A DNA stretch of 64,000 bases from assembly GCA_907165065.1 (NCBI GenBank), contig OU015532.1, positions 35,444,339 to 35,508,338 of the forward strand, in the 5' to 3' direction. Positions 1 to 13,000 of this stretch are shown here, one piece after another. The translations under genes were made by a program, and so were the position numbers. The stretch's first letter is position 1. Each line of letters starts with the position of its first letter. Source of the stretch: Caprimulgus europaeus. Lineage: Eukaryota; Chordata; Aves; Caprimulgiformes; Caprimulgidae. The notes under the pieces were generated by a model. That model made no database searches. It worked only from the letters and a program-made list of their open reading frames with translations, and was not told the DNA's origin.

Positions 1-3000
1 TGGGTTTCACAGCTATTTATTGGTAGCAGATGCATAGACAAATTTGGCACTTCTATTTAATTACAGGTTCTGGAGAGCGTTCTTTTTGTGGACACAATTT
101 TTTTTTATTTTCTCAGTCTGGTTGATTTTTTAACAGATTGGCCAAAATTAGGTGAATTTTCCCAGAACAGTGAAGTTAGCTTCCTGACAGAAAGACCAGT
201 GGTTTTGCTTCTTTCCTTTTTATAAAGCACAGGAACATAAATGTGACCAGCATTTAAAACTGAAAATCATGAATTTCTGCTTAGCTTTTTCTGAGAATTG
301 ATTAAATGCAATGGTCGAAATATAAACAGGATCAACATGGAAAATTTGAAGTTAAGTGTCCAAAATTTGGCAAAACTTTAAGTAAATGTAAACATATTTC
401 TAAAAACCAGAAGTGTTAGTTAATCTCAATAGTAGCACAATCAGCCCTACATAAATTAAAATGCAAAAATCTAGATTTAAAAAAATTATTTACACTTCTA
501 GCTCTTCTGAATTAGCAGAATCTATTTTATAGAAAATATTGTCTGTCTATGTTCAGTTTGCAGGACTAGGAAAGATAATTTTTTTGGCTATAAGTCTCTT
601 TTCCTGTATTTCTCCAAGTAATATTTGAACTCATTGGTAAATTTCAGGAAGGTTTCCCACAGGTGTAGAAGTCTTAAGGATACCATATGTTTTTCAAGTA
701 TTGTGAAAATTTGTATCAGAGCAGAGAAAAATGACCCACACCAATGCTACTATGGAGAGATATGGTGGACCAGAAACTCTCCTTGGCTTGCCACGTGTCC
801 TACATGCGTATCAGAATGAAATATATCTGCCAGATAATAAAAAATAAATCCAAACAATTACTGGATATAGTAAGTTGTTATTTTTAGCAGTTCCCTTATC
901 TATGCAATTACATTTGCTAATCCAATTTTTATCTTCACTGATGGACTCATATATACTAATCCATTCTTTGTCTTCACTAACCCAGTCTTACCCAGTTTCC
1001 TTACTTACACTACTACATTTACATTTCTGCATTTGTGACTTTTACCAAAATTATATATTACTATTTATATTTTCTTCATTAAAGAAGAGATTAAAGTACC
1101 ACCAATCAATTGATTTATTTGAAAGCTTAATTAGGAATGAATCCATTTGAGGAGGATTTTATGTTTATATGCATCCAATCAACTTCATAACAGAAGAATT
1201 TAACATTTAATTCAAAGATTTCTAGTTCTTCCCTTTCTCTCTTCCATCTGCCTTGCTTCTCTATTGTTTCTTTTGTGCTGACTTGTTCTAACTTGTCTTT
1301 TAAATTAACAACTATTCCAAAGTGGGTTATTGGGATGTTTGGCCAAGCCATTGCACTTTGACCCCCGCCTTATAAGTTGATATGATGTTTCTGCAAAGTT
1401 GAATGCACATTTATGATACAATGAAGTGCACATAGCATTTTAAAATTTGATTAAATTCTGTAGCTTTTCTCATCTTTAAGTCTGCAAAATCCCTAAGGAA
1501 TTTTTCTGTGTAAAACAGAAATCAAAGCAATTATAAAGTCTTTTTTTGACATTTACTTTGGAAATGAAGTTGTACTTGGCTGCTTTAACACATCAATTCA
1601 TACGGGATTTAATTTGGATTCCATGTGGCCAAAATGGTTTTGTTTTAATAACAATGCAAGTTGATTATAGGTTTATTTTGTCTATCAAGTAGTTGGCTAT
1701 TTTCAGTGGTGTTTTATAATTCAAATAAACTCCAGTGACTTGCCTCAGAAATTTCAGACACCTCTTTTAAGGCTAAAATTGCAGCAAACCACCTGAAATA
1801 GTCTTTGATGTAAGTGATTTTTCAAGCAGTGACAGCTCAAAGTGACAAAAGGGGACTTTATTCTGAGAAGTTAACAAGTCTTTTCCCATTCTGCTCTCAT
1901 TTACACTCTGCCTGAAATTCTAGGAATCTTACCTGTCCAGCTACTGCTTTTTCTGTAAGAAAGCCCCCATGGCTATGATCAGCATGGGTTTTATAAATCC
2001 CTTTCATAATGAGGTGTGTTGTGAAGTAACAAACATTTCTATTATGAACTTAATGAACTTCTCTGCCAAAGCCATAGAGAAAAGACAGCAAATACAGGGA
2101 AAGAACCAACACTTCTGACCCCATTCCATTTCTTAAAATTAATATTCCACACAAGTTTTATGGGGATATTTGTATTTCTACTTACTAAATAAATCTTAGT
2201 GAAAATAGGAGCCGGTGATAACTGTCCATTCAGACTTTACACTATAATTTTCATTTCCCTAATTTGTACGTGCATGTAGGTGCATGTACAGTAAGGAATA
2301 GCTCCTGGGTACACTGAATTTTGATTTTTGCAAAGGGTAAGCACTGTTTTCCTTCCCTGTGTGTTTTCTTCTTGTGTGAAACACAGCAAAACAGGAGCAC
2401 CTTTAACATCATCAGGGGGCTTGCACACAGATCTAGGTTAGATTTTTCATTCATACTAAATGGCTTTCATGATTGGCCTGATACGGTTGTTTAGTTAGGT
2501 CTTTCTTTATGTGGAAATTTTGGGTCAATACAGAAGCCACTGGTAAAGTTGGTGTGAATGCTTTTGTCTGTATATTTTGTGGTGTGTTTTGATACTTGAT
2601 TTTAATGTGAAAGGAAATTGTTCTTTAAAAATCCTTGTTGCTCTGCCCCTTTTGTGACCTTCAAAGAAAGTCAAAAGCCCTCTTCTTCTATGTTGGTATT
2701 CTCTGCCACAGAACACAAATATTCTTTCCTGGAATGTTTCCTTCTAAGTAGTCAAGAGGGCTAATAACTTGGTTTATGGAGAATACTTACAGGAGTACTT
2801 ACATGTCGTCTTTTCATTCAATTTTCATTCCTGAAGCAAAGATTTTTAGTCTCTTTATCTACTTCTCTGCATTTTCAGACAAGTAGAATGGTTCATTCTT
2901 TGTCTAAGACCCCCTAACCTCATTTTTTTCAGTGAAGTTAGCTTGTGTTTTGGCACTGAGTCTGAAGAACAGATTAAATCCTGCATGGTGTCTGTACATC

Positions 3001-4614
3001 TTTTGTAATACCTACTGAGATTTGTGTTTATGTATTGTATGGATTGTACTCCAACTGATTTGATAACTTACTGAAATATGTGTTTGTACTGAGAAAAGGT
3101 GTGTTCTTTATATAGACATGATAGCTGCCAAACCAGAATTTGAGCAGAATTACATTTGACATTTTTTTCTGTAATTTTCAAGCACAAAGTGCTTGTCTTA
3201 TTCTACTGTATTTGAAATTATCACTAAAACTGTCACACACATGGTTAGTACAGGAAACTTATGAAAATCATATCTTTACAGTTGATGTTTTAATATAGGA
3301 GCTTTGCCTAAAAACTTTCTATATTTATTATGTGTATGAGAAGAAACTCGTGACGAAAAGTTCTTAACATTTTCCGAAATGCTACATATAATTTTAATAA
3401 CTCTGGAAAATGTTCTGTTTTAGAAATTCCTGAGGGATAAGTATTGCAATGATCTTAATTTAGTTTTATAACACCTGCCCTTTGAACAGTTATGAAGTAA
3501 ACCAGATGTTGTCCCCTAGCTTATCAGCATGGAACACAATTCCAAGAAATTGTATATCTTTTCACATTCTTGTAGGCACCATGATTTTGAAATTTATATT
3601 CAAAGAAGCTGCATATATCATTTTGACATTCTAATTTACTGAAACTTTGCAGATAGTACCAAAACATCTTTTGTGAGCACACAGTTCTCATTTTGTACAG
3701 AGCGATGAGTCATTTTAGCCTACTGCAATTGTAAACAAGAAGAAATTGTTCTAAGAGCACACATGCCTTCCTGCTACTGTTCGATTGAACATTTATGTAG
3801 GACAGGGTGGAGCAGCCACAGAATTTTCACTGTCAAATCTCTAATTGCTGGACTTTTTTCTTATTTTACATGTATTTAATCCCAAATTTACACTTGTAAG
3901 AAACTAAATTACAAAAATTTAATCCAAATATTTTTTGTTCGAAGTATGTTGTTCATCTTCTGTCTTTCTTTTATTTAAAGAAACCAAGCCTGAGCTTAGG
4001 AAGGAAATTATATCTGAATCTGCACTATCAGATTTAAATAATAAGTAATACAGCTTTATTTCTATGCTGGCAATATCTTGATAATTTGCCTTTGATTTTT
4101 TTTTTTGTAATGAGATTGAAAAAAAAAGAAATTAAAGGTCAGATTCAGTAAGGTTTGACACCATAACACTTAGATTTTTAGGCACTTTACTCCTTGATTA
4201 GACTTCAGAACCCAGTTTTTATTATTACAGTCCCTCAACAGTGGGTTTGAAGTGAAAGATTTGTGAAGGTCAACTGCTTAGAAGGAATCTAGGTGGATCA
4301 CCTAGGTGAGGAGCAATCTCAGATCCCATTCCCATTTCCTCCAGTCTACAGGGATAAATTAATTTACACAGGATCTGTGGCACTAAGTTACCTCCTGGAG
4401 ATTGTCACTAATGTCCCTTTTTTTCCTCAAAGTGCAAGTTAGGCTTATTCTTTCTTTTGTGAATAGAGAGTGGTAGCTGGAGTATATTCTGAATTTAATT
4501 CTCAACTATTCTGGAAAGTATTTACACCCACATCTGACAGAACGTCCTCCTGATCAGTAGACTAGGGTTTCCTGCCTGGGCTCTTGCTGCCTTTCTTGAA
4601 GAAGCTGTGCATAA
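1..4614. other. AT-rich sequence with no recognised gene or repeat
   Basis: I see only AT-rich, CpG-poor sequence. Open frames are all under 100 codons, interleaved on both strands, and without recognisable domains. The one local structure is a T-run near 4088-4105 followed about 12 bases later by an A-run near 4118-4126, which could pair as an AT hairpin. The block around 4130-4200 vaguely recalls old amniote repeats, but not well enough to annotate. It could be intergenic or intronic. Confidence 0.55.
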
Positions 4615-4695
4615 AGTTACCTGAGGTTAGTCAGGGCCACCCAGCCAAGAGATGGGTAATTGCTGAATTCCTGAGTCAAAGCAGGCTTTCTGCTA
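4615..4695 (+). repeat. possible old MIR-like SINE fragment
   Basis: The order of short motifs resembles the 3' half of a MIR SINE. There is an AAGTTACCTGAGGTTAGTCAGGGCCACCCAGC-like core (given here only as a pattern), then a stretch in the place of the usual 'gctgggattcgaacc' region, then GAGTCAAAGCAGGC where MIR has a 'gactccaaagcc' block. Similarity is degraded and no flanking duplication is visible. It may be chance. A profile search against MIR would decide. Confidence 0.3.
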
Positions 4696-6349
4696 TAGCT
4701 TGAAACAGAATACAGAAACAGACAGGACTGAGAGTATCACAAATGTACTTATTGCAATTTGTTCTTATTTGGATACTCAGCATTGGTCACACAACACATT
4801 GCCACTTTGAAGGAACACAAACATCACCATTTTTTCTATGAAAATTCAGAATAAAATGATGAAGCAGAGTGCCTCCAGAAATTTTGAGCAACAGCAATCT
4901 TTGCTTATGCTTGACTGGATTTAGTGCATTAGGTTGCACTGAAGATTTTCTGTGGTGCAGATACCATTGCAGCAGAAGAGACAGAGCCATAGTAGGCCAA
5001 AGGCATATGGAATGTGAAGGCATATTTTTCTTACTCTCCTCTAAAGAATCTCCCCAAAAATATATCTTGATTCCAATTGACATTGTCATTCTCAGAAAAC
5101 CTAATTCTGAGAATTATCAGAGAAGCATTGTCCAAGAAAAAGTCCTGCTGCAAAGTAATTTTGCTGTCAGGAGCCAGAGCTATTGTGGTGATTCAGTCTC
5201 TGCTCAGACGCAGTGTGATGGAGGGGACAGTCTCCTTTAGGTGACCTATGGATGTTTCTTACTAAAGCCTCCTCCTGGAAATTTCACAGGTGTGGATCTG
5301 CTCCTGTTCCCTGGCTTCAGGGAAGGCTGGAATTTCACTGCTGTTATGAAGAACAAATTTTGGGCTTGTGACTGTAGCTGTAGTTACTTAGCGAGCGAGG
5401 TCAGGAGTTGTAGTGTGAATAACAATACAATGTGAGCCAAGCCTGCAATTTGTGATAAACCCGAGGTTGTTTTCATACTTTAGGTAAATCAAGTTCAGAA
5501 CTTAGTCATTCTCCACTGGAAGTCAAGAGCGAGATGATACCCATTGCCTTCATACATGCAGAATCAAGCCTTGGGAGAAGTAATAGATGGCCCAAGGGAT
5601 TCTAGCATAATATATAAGAAACTGAGGACAGTGCCTGGAAAATGGTAAATAATGTAATATACATATTTCTTACTGTAAGCCTAATTTTCACTGCAGCTGA
5701 TTTAGTCATGACCTATTACACTAACATGTATTCCAGTACCTGCCCACCCAAAAGTCCAGACAAGTGATCAGTCATTTCAGGAGCAGCTGTTTTTCAGTAT
5801 GCTTGTTTTTCTTGAGGTGCTCCTAATCTTGGGATATTTTTCCTTCTTAGTCAATTAAGAACAGAAGACCGTTTATTTAACTGCCTGATTTTCCATAGAT
5901 TCCTATCTGCTTCTGGAATAAATGTTAAGATGTGTGAGAAAGCTGTTTTAGTTCTTTCTTCAAAATCCTTTTGTTTTGACATTTCCCCCTGTAATAATGA
6001 AATGGACAAACTTAGATCTTCTCAAGTATTTTGCTTTACAATGTCTATGAGTTGTGTTCAACTCAGAGAAAACATTTGTGAGTTTCAGAAGCACTGTATA
6101 TATATTAGCTATTTTCTCAAGGCATATAGGCTGAATCTCACCACTTGGAAAAGTCATAAATTTAGAAATTATTAGTCACTTTAATAAGGAATAAAACTGT
6201 TAATAAGCCAAATCTTACTAAATGTGAAGATCTAGGTAGTTGAGTTGGATTGTTAAATTAATGTTATAATTACTTCTGCACTACAAGCAGCAATACTAAA
6301 CAAGTACCATTCTGTTGGAACATGACATTTTTTGTAGTATCATGTGAGT
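4696..6349. other. no recognised feature; chance-length open frames
   Basis: This AT-rich stretch has open frames at 4869-5240 (123 codons), 5241-5435 and 5930-6175 on the plus strand, with antisense frames over the same bases. None contains a motif I recognise. Both-strand openness of this length is common in low-complexity AT-rich DNA, so I do not call them genes. Confidence 0.5.
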
Positions 6350-6410
6350 TTGAAAAGACTTCCAAAGGTCATCTAGTCCAGTTTCCTACTCAAAGCCTGT
6401 CTAGGGTCCT
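6350..6410 (-). mobile_element. weak CR1 3'-end-like fragment
   Basis: The segment reads ACTTCCAAAGGTCATCTAGT followed shortly by TCAAAGC. This matches the spacing of the conserved CR1 3' UTR block (ggaccttaaagatcatctagtccaa ... ctcaaagcc) in the minus orientation. It lacks the 3' octamer and is much more diverged than the other copies. It is probably an old CR1 remnant, with chance similarity as the alternative. Confidence 0.4.
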
Positions 6411-7480
6411 TGGCTTTACCTCTCTTACTGCTTGTGTGGTGAGAAGTGGTGGAGGTTCTTGTGTGCAAAGTGTTACTTGTGAGCCACAGTTAGGATGCCA
6501 CTAACTAGGTAATAAGAGGAGCGTGTTTGTTCTTTAATTAGCCTTTGCTTCTCCAGTTTCCATGATAATTTGAAGCTCTGGTGAGTAACCTGATGCATAC
6601 CTGTGAGCTTGACTGAAGTCATGCAGAAAATAACCAGTTGAACTTCATATAAAATTTGGAAAGCTGACTCTAAAGCCTTTGCTCAAACCCTGCTCTCTCC
6701 AGACTGCTTTGAAATTCTTATCTGAGAAAATCCTTATGGAATTGTGTCTGAGACTTACGCTGAGGCATGAAACAGGTAAAACTCTCTGTATTGTGGAAAT
6801 AATTGCTGCATGGTCGTGCTGCACCAAATGCAGCAACACGTTTGGCTCTGTATTTATCCATAGCATTCATAAAACATGAATAAGGGATATTTTCTATTGT
6901 TGTCCTACCATTGTTGATCTGAAAAAAATGAAGTAAAAAAATAGATTATCACATTTAGATACTTTTTTTAAATTATTATTTTGTTCCCAATAGAGGCCCC
7001 ACAGTATTAATAAATGTTAACCTGAGCAAAGTTTGACATTGGCAGATGATCAAAATGGAGGATTAACACTGCTTGCTCAACAGGCCTTAGTTAGAATTAG
7101 TTTTATCATGTAGTAATTGGATAAAACATAATTTTCTGATAGACTGAGGAAAGTTCACTTTTAGCGCTTTCATTATATAAAAAAAGATTTCCTAACTGCT
7201 ACACTTAATACTTTGTTAGCTAATGGTTAGTTCAGCAATTTGATTGCTGGTTGCAATGTTTGGTCACAAAACATCTCCTAAAGAAAGGACATTCAGATTT
7301 TTTTTTCTACTGAATCTGCAGAATGTGAGAGATGAGGTGTGGGTATGGATCAAGGGAGCAGCATCTTTCTGTGAAAGACTTTTGGTGAGGTTGTGGGACC
7401 TACAGCTTCCAGGGTTCTGTTCCAGCTCCTGCGTGGTATTGGAAGAGCTGGCATCCACTGTGGGTTATTTGCTCCTCAGG
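6411..7480. other. no recognised feature
   Basis: AT-rich unique-looking sequence between two CR1 remnants. Short antiparallel open frames at 6645-6879 overlap each other and show no domain. The region 7244-7891 is open for 215 codons, but its middle third is CR1 sequence read in the wrong sense, so it is not a gene. Confidence 0.5.
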
Positions 7481-7730
7481 AATCACAGCACAGAATCACA
7501 GAATGGTCAGGGTTGGAAGGGACCTCAGGAGATCATCCAGTCCAACCCCCCTGCTAAAGCAGGTTCCCTATACCAGGTTGCACAGGAAAGCATCCAGGCG
7601 GGTTTTGAACATCTCCAGAGAAGGAGACTCCACACCCTCTCTGGGCAGCCTGTTCCAGAGCTCTGGGACACCCTCAGAGGCTGTCCCACCCTCACAGGAA
7701 AGAAGTTTTTCCTCGTGTTTAAGTGGAATA
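7481..7730 (-). mobile_element. CR1 LINE 3' fragment
   Basis: In minus orientation the element ends at its 3' terminus with the degenerate octamer series (AGAATCACAG, the reverse of CTGTGATTCT). It carries the diagnostic GGGTTGGAAGGGACCTCAGG and TCATCCAGTCCAACCCCCCT blocks. It continues through the 'lead to first-exon-like' block ending in AAGTTTTTCCTCGTG and AAGTGGAA. About 250 bases remain, so this is a 5'-truncated copy of the subfamily also seen at 18441 and 28292, with the CAGGTTGCACAGGAAAGCATCC variant. It has no coding capacity and no obvious target-site duplication. Confidence 0.95.
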
Positions 7731-9030
7731 ATGTATACCATCACACTGCAGGGTACTGTATTTCAAGTGCTGTGCTTATTGACTGTTTTGTGAGAGGATA
7801 TTTGATAGCAGAACCAAAAGTAAGATTCCAATCTACAAATTACCATTTTTATGTAATCTTCATGCAGCACAAAATTTTACAGTGTCTGTAAACAGGGATG
7901 ACAATACAAGCTCCATGCAAGCAAAGACTGGATTGAATGTGTTCCTCACCTGACTGTTGGGTACACAGTAGCAGGATTCAGGATTAAAAAAGATGGCATG
8001 GCAACTTTCGTTTGCTGCCTCCTTTTAATGTGAATGGCAACCCAGTAATGGCTGAAAAGTAATATGGTGCTATTCCATTTAGGAGGAGAAAGTAATGGTG
8101 CAGTCAGTACTGTTAAAGGAAGGTTGAAATACCTTCTGAAGTAAGAACTTTTATTTCCCTTACTCAGACAGTAATAGGTAAGAAGAAAACATAGTGAGTA
8201 AGAGTTGCCCAAAGCTCTATAACCTTTTCAACCATCCTGAGCCACAAAAAACTCTTCCCATCTTTTTTCTTGGCACCTTACTAAAAGTTCTTGTTCCTGG
8301 GCTACCTTGCTGTTTCTGCGTTCAAGGCCATCTGCTTGGCTTTCCTAGATGCTTATGCTTTTGCAGTGTAGTTACCATCTGTTTAAATGTAGTTGTATTG
8401 GAATTGGTGGCTTTACTTCTTTTGGCTATCTGATTTCTTCCATAAAGGGATTTTGCTTTCTCTATGCTTATTTCAAAAGATGTGTGCCAAACATAGTCCC
8501 ATCCCCAGTTTCAGTTACGTTTTCCTGTTCACAACATTATGAAGAGAGGAGCTGGTGAAAAGTTGAGTTTTGAATAGCTTCCAATCAAAAGTGAGTGGAG
8601 TTAATTTTTGTTTGCATTATAGTGATAATGCAGGTAGTCTTTGATGGAGTAGGGAGGGGAAGTCAGTCTGCTTGTATAAGTAAATGTATACAGAGTTTGG
8701 TGGAACACATGGCATGTTCAGCTGGAGACTGTTAAAAGCCATCCCAAATCAGACTCCCTTCACCATGTGAACCAGTGGAGACAGAGAAAAATGCAAGCAG
8801 TCCCTTTCACATATAAATATATGTGTCCTACTAATCTTTACCAGGAATGGGCCATTTTTCTAATAGAATGTTTTCCCAAAATATCTCTTCAAGGTATTTC
8901 CCACTTAGAATAACACGTTTTTGCCCTTTAAAATTTTTTTCTTTTTTAAACTCCATTTAAGGAAGTGGTCAAAAGCATTCACTGTCAGGATTCTTAGCAA
9001 AATAGATCTAGACATTTGGTAAGTAAAATT
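7731..9030. other. no recognised feature
   Basis: AT-rich sequence separating two CR1 copies. Open frames (7946-8212 minus, 8194-8433 and 8349-8558 plus) are short, hydrophobic by composition and without recognisable domains. Confidence 0.5.
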
Positions 9031-9515
9031 ATTGAGTGCGCCCTCAGCAAGTTTGCTGACGACACCAAGCTGAGTGGTGCAGTTGACACGCTGGAGGGAC
9101 GGGACACCATCCAGAGGGACCTTGACAGGCTTGAGAGGTGGGGCCTGTGCTAACCCCATGAAATTCAACAAGGCCAAATGCAAGGTCCTGCACCTGGGTT
9201 GGGGCAATCCCAAACATAAATCCAGCCTGGGCGATGAGTGGCTTGAGGCCAGCTCTGAAGAGAAGGACTTGGGGGTGCTGGTGGACGAGAAGCTCAACAT
9301 GAGCCGGCAATGTGCGCTTGCAGCCCAGAGGCCAATAACCGTGTCCTGGGCTGCATCAAGAGAAGCTAGGCCAGCAGGTCCAGGGAGGGGATTCTCCCCC
9401 TCTACTCTGCTCTCGTAAGGCCCCACCTGGAGTCCTGTGTCCAGTTCTGGAGCCCCCAACACAAGAGAGACATGGACCTGTTAGAACAAGTCCAGAGGAG
9501 GCCACGAGGATGATC
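9031..9515 (+). pseudogene. CR1 ORF2 (reverse transcriptase) remnant, frameshifted
   Basis: This is the C-terminal part of the CR1 ORF2 reverse transcriptase, which primes cDNA synthesis from nicked DNA during LINE retrotransposition. The FADD catalytic motif (two metal-binding aspartates) is intact at 9052-9063, within the context [18 protein letters not shown]. The frame hits a TAA at 9151. The homologous reading then continues in another frame (NPMKFNKAKCKVLHLGWGN...) to a stop at 9416-9418, and shifts again into [15 protein letters not shown]. At least two frameshifts and the missing endonuclease and N-terminal RT make it non-functional. No CR1 promoter or ORF1 is present. Confidence 0.9.
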
Positions 9516-9943
9516 TGAGGGCTGGAGCACCTCTGCTGTGAGGACAGGCTGAGAGAGTTGGGGCTGTTCAGCCTGGAGAAGAGAAGGCTCTGGGGAGATC
9601 TTACAGAGGCCTCCCAGTACCTGAAGGGGCTACAAGAAAGCTGGGGAGGGACTTTTTACAAGGGCAGGTAGTGACAGAACAAGGGGAAATGGCTTTAAGC
9701 TGAAAGAGGGGAGGTTTAGATTAGATATTAGGAAGAAATTCTTCACTGTGAGGGTGGTGAGAACCTGGCACAGGTTGCCCAGAGAAGCTGTGGCTGCTCC
9801 TCCCTGGAAGTGTTCAAGGCCAGGCTGGATGAGGCTTTGAGCAACCTGGTCTAGTGGAAGGTGTCCCTGCTGATGGCAGCGGGGTTGGAACTGGATGATC
9901 TTTAAGGTCCCTTTCAACCCAAACCATTCTGTGATTCTATGAT
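9031..9943 (+). mobile_element. CR1 LINE, 5'-truncated copy reaching into the RT domain
   Basis: This copy starts abruptly inside ORF2, just upstream of the reverse-transcriptase active-site motif. It runs through the ORF2 C-terminal region and the 3' UTR to the terminal octamers ATTCTGTG-ATTCTATG at 9928-9943. Landmark blocks in order are CTCAGCAAGTTTGCTGACGA, AGCTCAACATGAGCCGGCAA, GCTGTTCAGCCTGGAG, AGATTAGATATTAGGAAG and GGTGTCCCTGCTGATGGCAG. It is close to the family pattern, so it is among the younger copies here. It lies in opposite orientation to a similar copy at 23581-24620. A T-rich tract (9961-10013) follows the 3' end. Confidence 0.97.
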
Positions 9944-9960
9944 ACTAAATGTGATTGAGG

Positions 9961-10013
9961 GTTTTTTTGGTTTGTTTTTTTTTGTTGTTGTTTGTTTGTT
10001 TTTTCTTTTTACT
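9961..10013. repeat. T-rich low-complexity tract
   Basis: Runs of T interrupted by single or double G (GTTTTTTTGG, TTTGTTGTTGTTTG) follow the CR1 3' end after about 17 bases. CR1 elements normally end in octamers rather than poly(A), so this is probably an independent low-complexity tract and not a LINE tail. Confidence 0.8.
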
Positions 10014-13000
10014 ATTCTATTTCCTTTGAGGAGATTCTCATGTGAGGTATTGCACTGGAGAAAATTGTGAGGGCTCTACAGAGAGCGTGGAGAGACCTTC
10101 ATGTTTCCACAGTTAATATTTTTGAGTCTTTCATCTTTAGCCAAAACCTGAAAGTTTACTCACATCTCTCCTAAAAATCCTGGGAGGAGAAGTGGGCACA
10201 ATTCCAGCATCCCTTCTAATCATACCTCAGTGTAATCTCTAGTAACATCAAAGCAGTTGGAGGATCATGGAAAAAAAAAAAGTGTCAGCTAAAGTTCAGT
10301 CTCTGAATAGGCTGGATTTACCTTTAGATTTGTGTGTGAGGAGTAAGAGGGCGGTGATGTCAAACTACTCACATCGAAAAGTTAGCTCTTCCTGAAATTG
10401 AGTCTGTATATGTCTGGATAATGCACTTTTCAATAATTATTTGCCTATATTAATGTGAGGGGAAACAGTTCATGTAGGAATTCAAGCCAGTGGTTTTTAT
10501 CTTTGAAAGATGACACACCTGATTTTAATTTCTAGAAGCAATGTCCGACTTGCTATGTGGCAGTTGGAGACAACTTTGCAGTTGATAAATCACTTGAATT
10601 GCATCTCTAGTTATAGAACTTCCCTACTTCGGTATAAAGCCAAACATAAGCTACATATACTTGACTGATTTGCAGAACTAGAAAGAAGCTGATGCTGGAT
10701 ATCGCTTGCACTAACGTTTTGAAGAGTGGTCACAAACCATCTAGTGCATTCAGTTAGGGCAGGTAGGAGAGTACATTATCCCTTGTATAAAAGCAGTAAA
10801 CATTAAGAGAAGTCCCTTTCAAGAAACAGCCAACACTGAGACCGTTACAGACTTCTCCTCACATCTGTTATGTTCACTTTAACCCCTGGTGAATTATTTA
10901 CACAAATTCTGCTTGTTTTTGTGGAAGACTTGTTAACAAAGTTCTCACTTCTAACTCTTCAACTCCTGCAAAATATTTTCTGCTGATCATTTCTTGGGTT
11001 TTTGATGCTTTCTTGGAAGGAACATACCTATTAACACATCATCAATGATTGCTTGTAGATCATAGCCCAACAAAGAGCTTTCTAGCTTGGACTTTTCTCT
11101 TGTCAGCTCTCTATTACATCAGATGGTCTTTCTCCACTGAGGTATCCTGACCAACAGCAGTTAGTGTTCCTGGACATCTGGTTACTTCAAGAAATGTTAT
11201 TTACCACAGGAAAGGGCTCAGGTTCAAAAGAAAGATAAGTGAAGTGTCTTACTGTTGTGTTTTTTTCCCACTGTGAAACTTGCCAAATTCTGATTCTCCT
11301 GATAATAGTTAAACTTATGAAAACTTTTTGCCCTTTTCTATGTACAAATCTCAAGCAGTGGAAAATATCAGGAACATTTGAGTAAGAATTAGTTTGAATG
11401 CACTAAGAATGACATATTTTGCTCTGTATAAGCCTATTACTCTAACAATTTACAGAAAGATACAGTTTTCCACTGCAGCAATTTAATTGAACTTTGTTGA
11501 AAAAATTGTGTCTGATCACCTTCCCTGACTTTTTATTTCTCTCTTGAATGTAGTATCTGTGACTGAGAAAAATCTTGTAATTTCCTATTTTTCATCTGCA
11601 GATTCATTTGCATGTACCCAAGTATCAGCTATGTAGGAATAAAGTAGTCTTAATCACAGATGAACTGAGCACAGTATGTTTTCTTTCCTCCTTAATTGCT
11701 TCTTATGGCAATTCTTTTCTGCTAATTGTTGACTTTGTAACTTGGTTTCCCTAAAAGTGCAGTAATGATCTGTTTATGTCAATTAACATAGCTGTGTTGG
11801 ATTAAGACTAAACAGAATTTAACTTTAGGCCAAATTAAGGGTCTTGGAACTTTGAGCAAATCAAATAGACTTGTACCTTGTCTAATACATTCATGATTTT
11901 GTAGACCTCATTGTAGCTGAGTGTATGGCTCCCTTTGTCCTTCTTCATCACACCCCTATACAAATCAGATTTCTCATTCAACTTGCTAATGCATAATTGC
12001 ATACAAATGTGTGTGCTCCAAGTGCAGTGTAAGCTTTTCATGGGGTAGAAGTAGAGTTCTGTGAGGAAGCAATTGGTGAAAAGTGACCAAACATTTTCAG
12101 AGCACAGATTTTTACTTATGCAGCAAAAGAAAAGGCCAAAAGGCAGTGAGTGACCCCAGACATGCAAAGACTTTTACATAGAGGGAAATGTAAAAAATTA
12201 ATGTTTAAAAACAGATGAATTTGAAGTGTTGTAAAAATCTGAAATGAGAAATATGGAATAAACTAATTGAGCTCTCCCAATTATATTTTTTAATAGCAGA
12301 ACAAACCCACATTCAGTTAAACTAAAAGTTAGATAATTAGAAAAAGAATTAGAAAAAGTAGATGCATACGTAGCACCTGAAACTTATTGCCAGGGTTTGT
12401 CATGAACACTGAGAGATTAATGGGATAGCTACAAAACTAACAAGTATATGGAGTTTAACAGAAAATAAGGGAAAATAAAAGGGAAAAAGTCATGATGGTT
12501 ATAAAGCAATTTAATACTGAGATCTAGAAGGAAATTCCTTTTTAGCCTTACTAAATATTTGCTATTTATTTTATTATAATATTTAACGAATTTTACTAAA
12601 AATTGTAGAGGTTTGTCCCTTCTGAGCCATTGCTAGAGAAGCCACTGCTCTATATACTATATTTGTCTGACACCATGTGACATTTCATATATCAATACGT
12701 ATGTGCATTGTGCTCAATTGTCTGCATATCTTAAGAAATTGTGTTACAGAATGGCTTCAAAGTGTCCTTACAATTTATTTATGCTTTCACTTTTAAGCTG
12801 GTGAAGGTGGTCTAACCTTAAGTAGAGAAGGTTTGTAAGAGAAAGCAAAGTTTCTCTTCTATTTGTTGCAATTTGAAAACATTTCAGCATGCTTGGATTA
12901 CTCTGAAGTGGTAGGAATCAATGTGGAGCAAACCTATGATAACTGGTAGCTTACGGTGGATACCATAATGGCTGCAGGAATGTTAATCAAATCCAAACAA

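Noticed and set aside
4869..5240. 123-codon plus-strand frame with antisense partner
   Set aside because: Both strands open over the same bases and no family recognised.
7244..7891. 215-codon plus-strand open frame, the longest in the window
   Set aside because: Its middle third reads antisense through the CR1 copy at 7481-7730, and the flanking parts have no domain.
8905..9462. 185-codon minus-strand frame
   Set aside because: Antisense shadow of the CR1 copy at 9031-9943.
9961..10013. Poly(A)/poly(T) tail of a retroposed gene
   Set aside because: It follows a CR1 3' end on the plus strand, whereas a minus-strand retropseudogene would have to lie to its right. Nothing recognisable is there.
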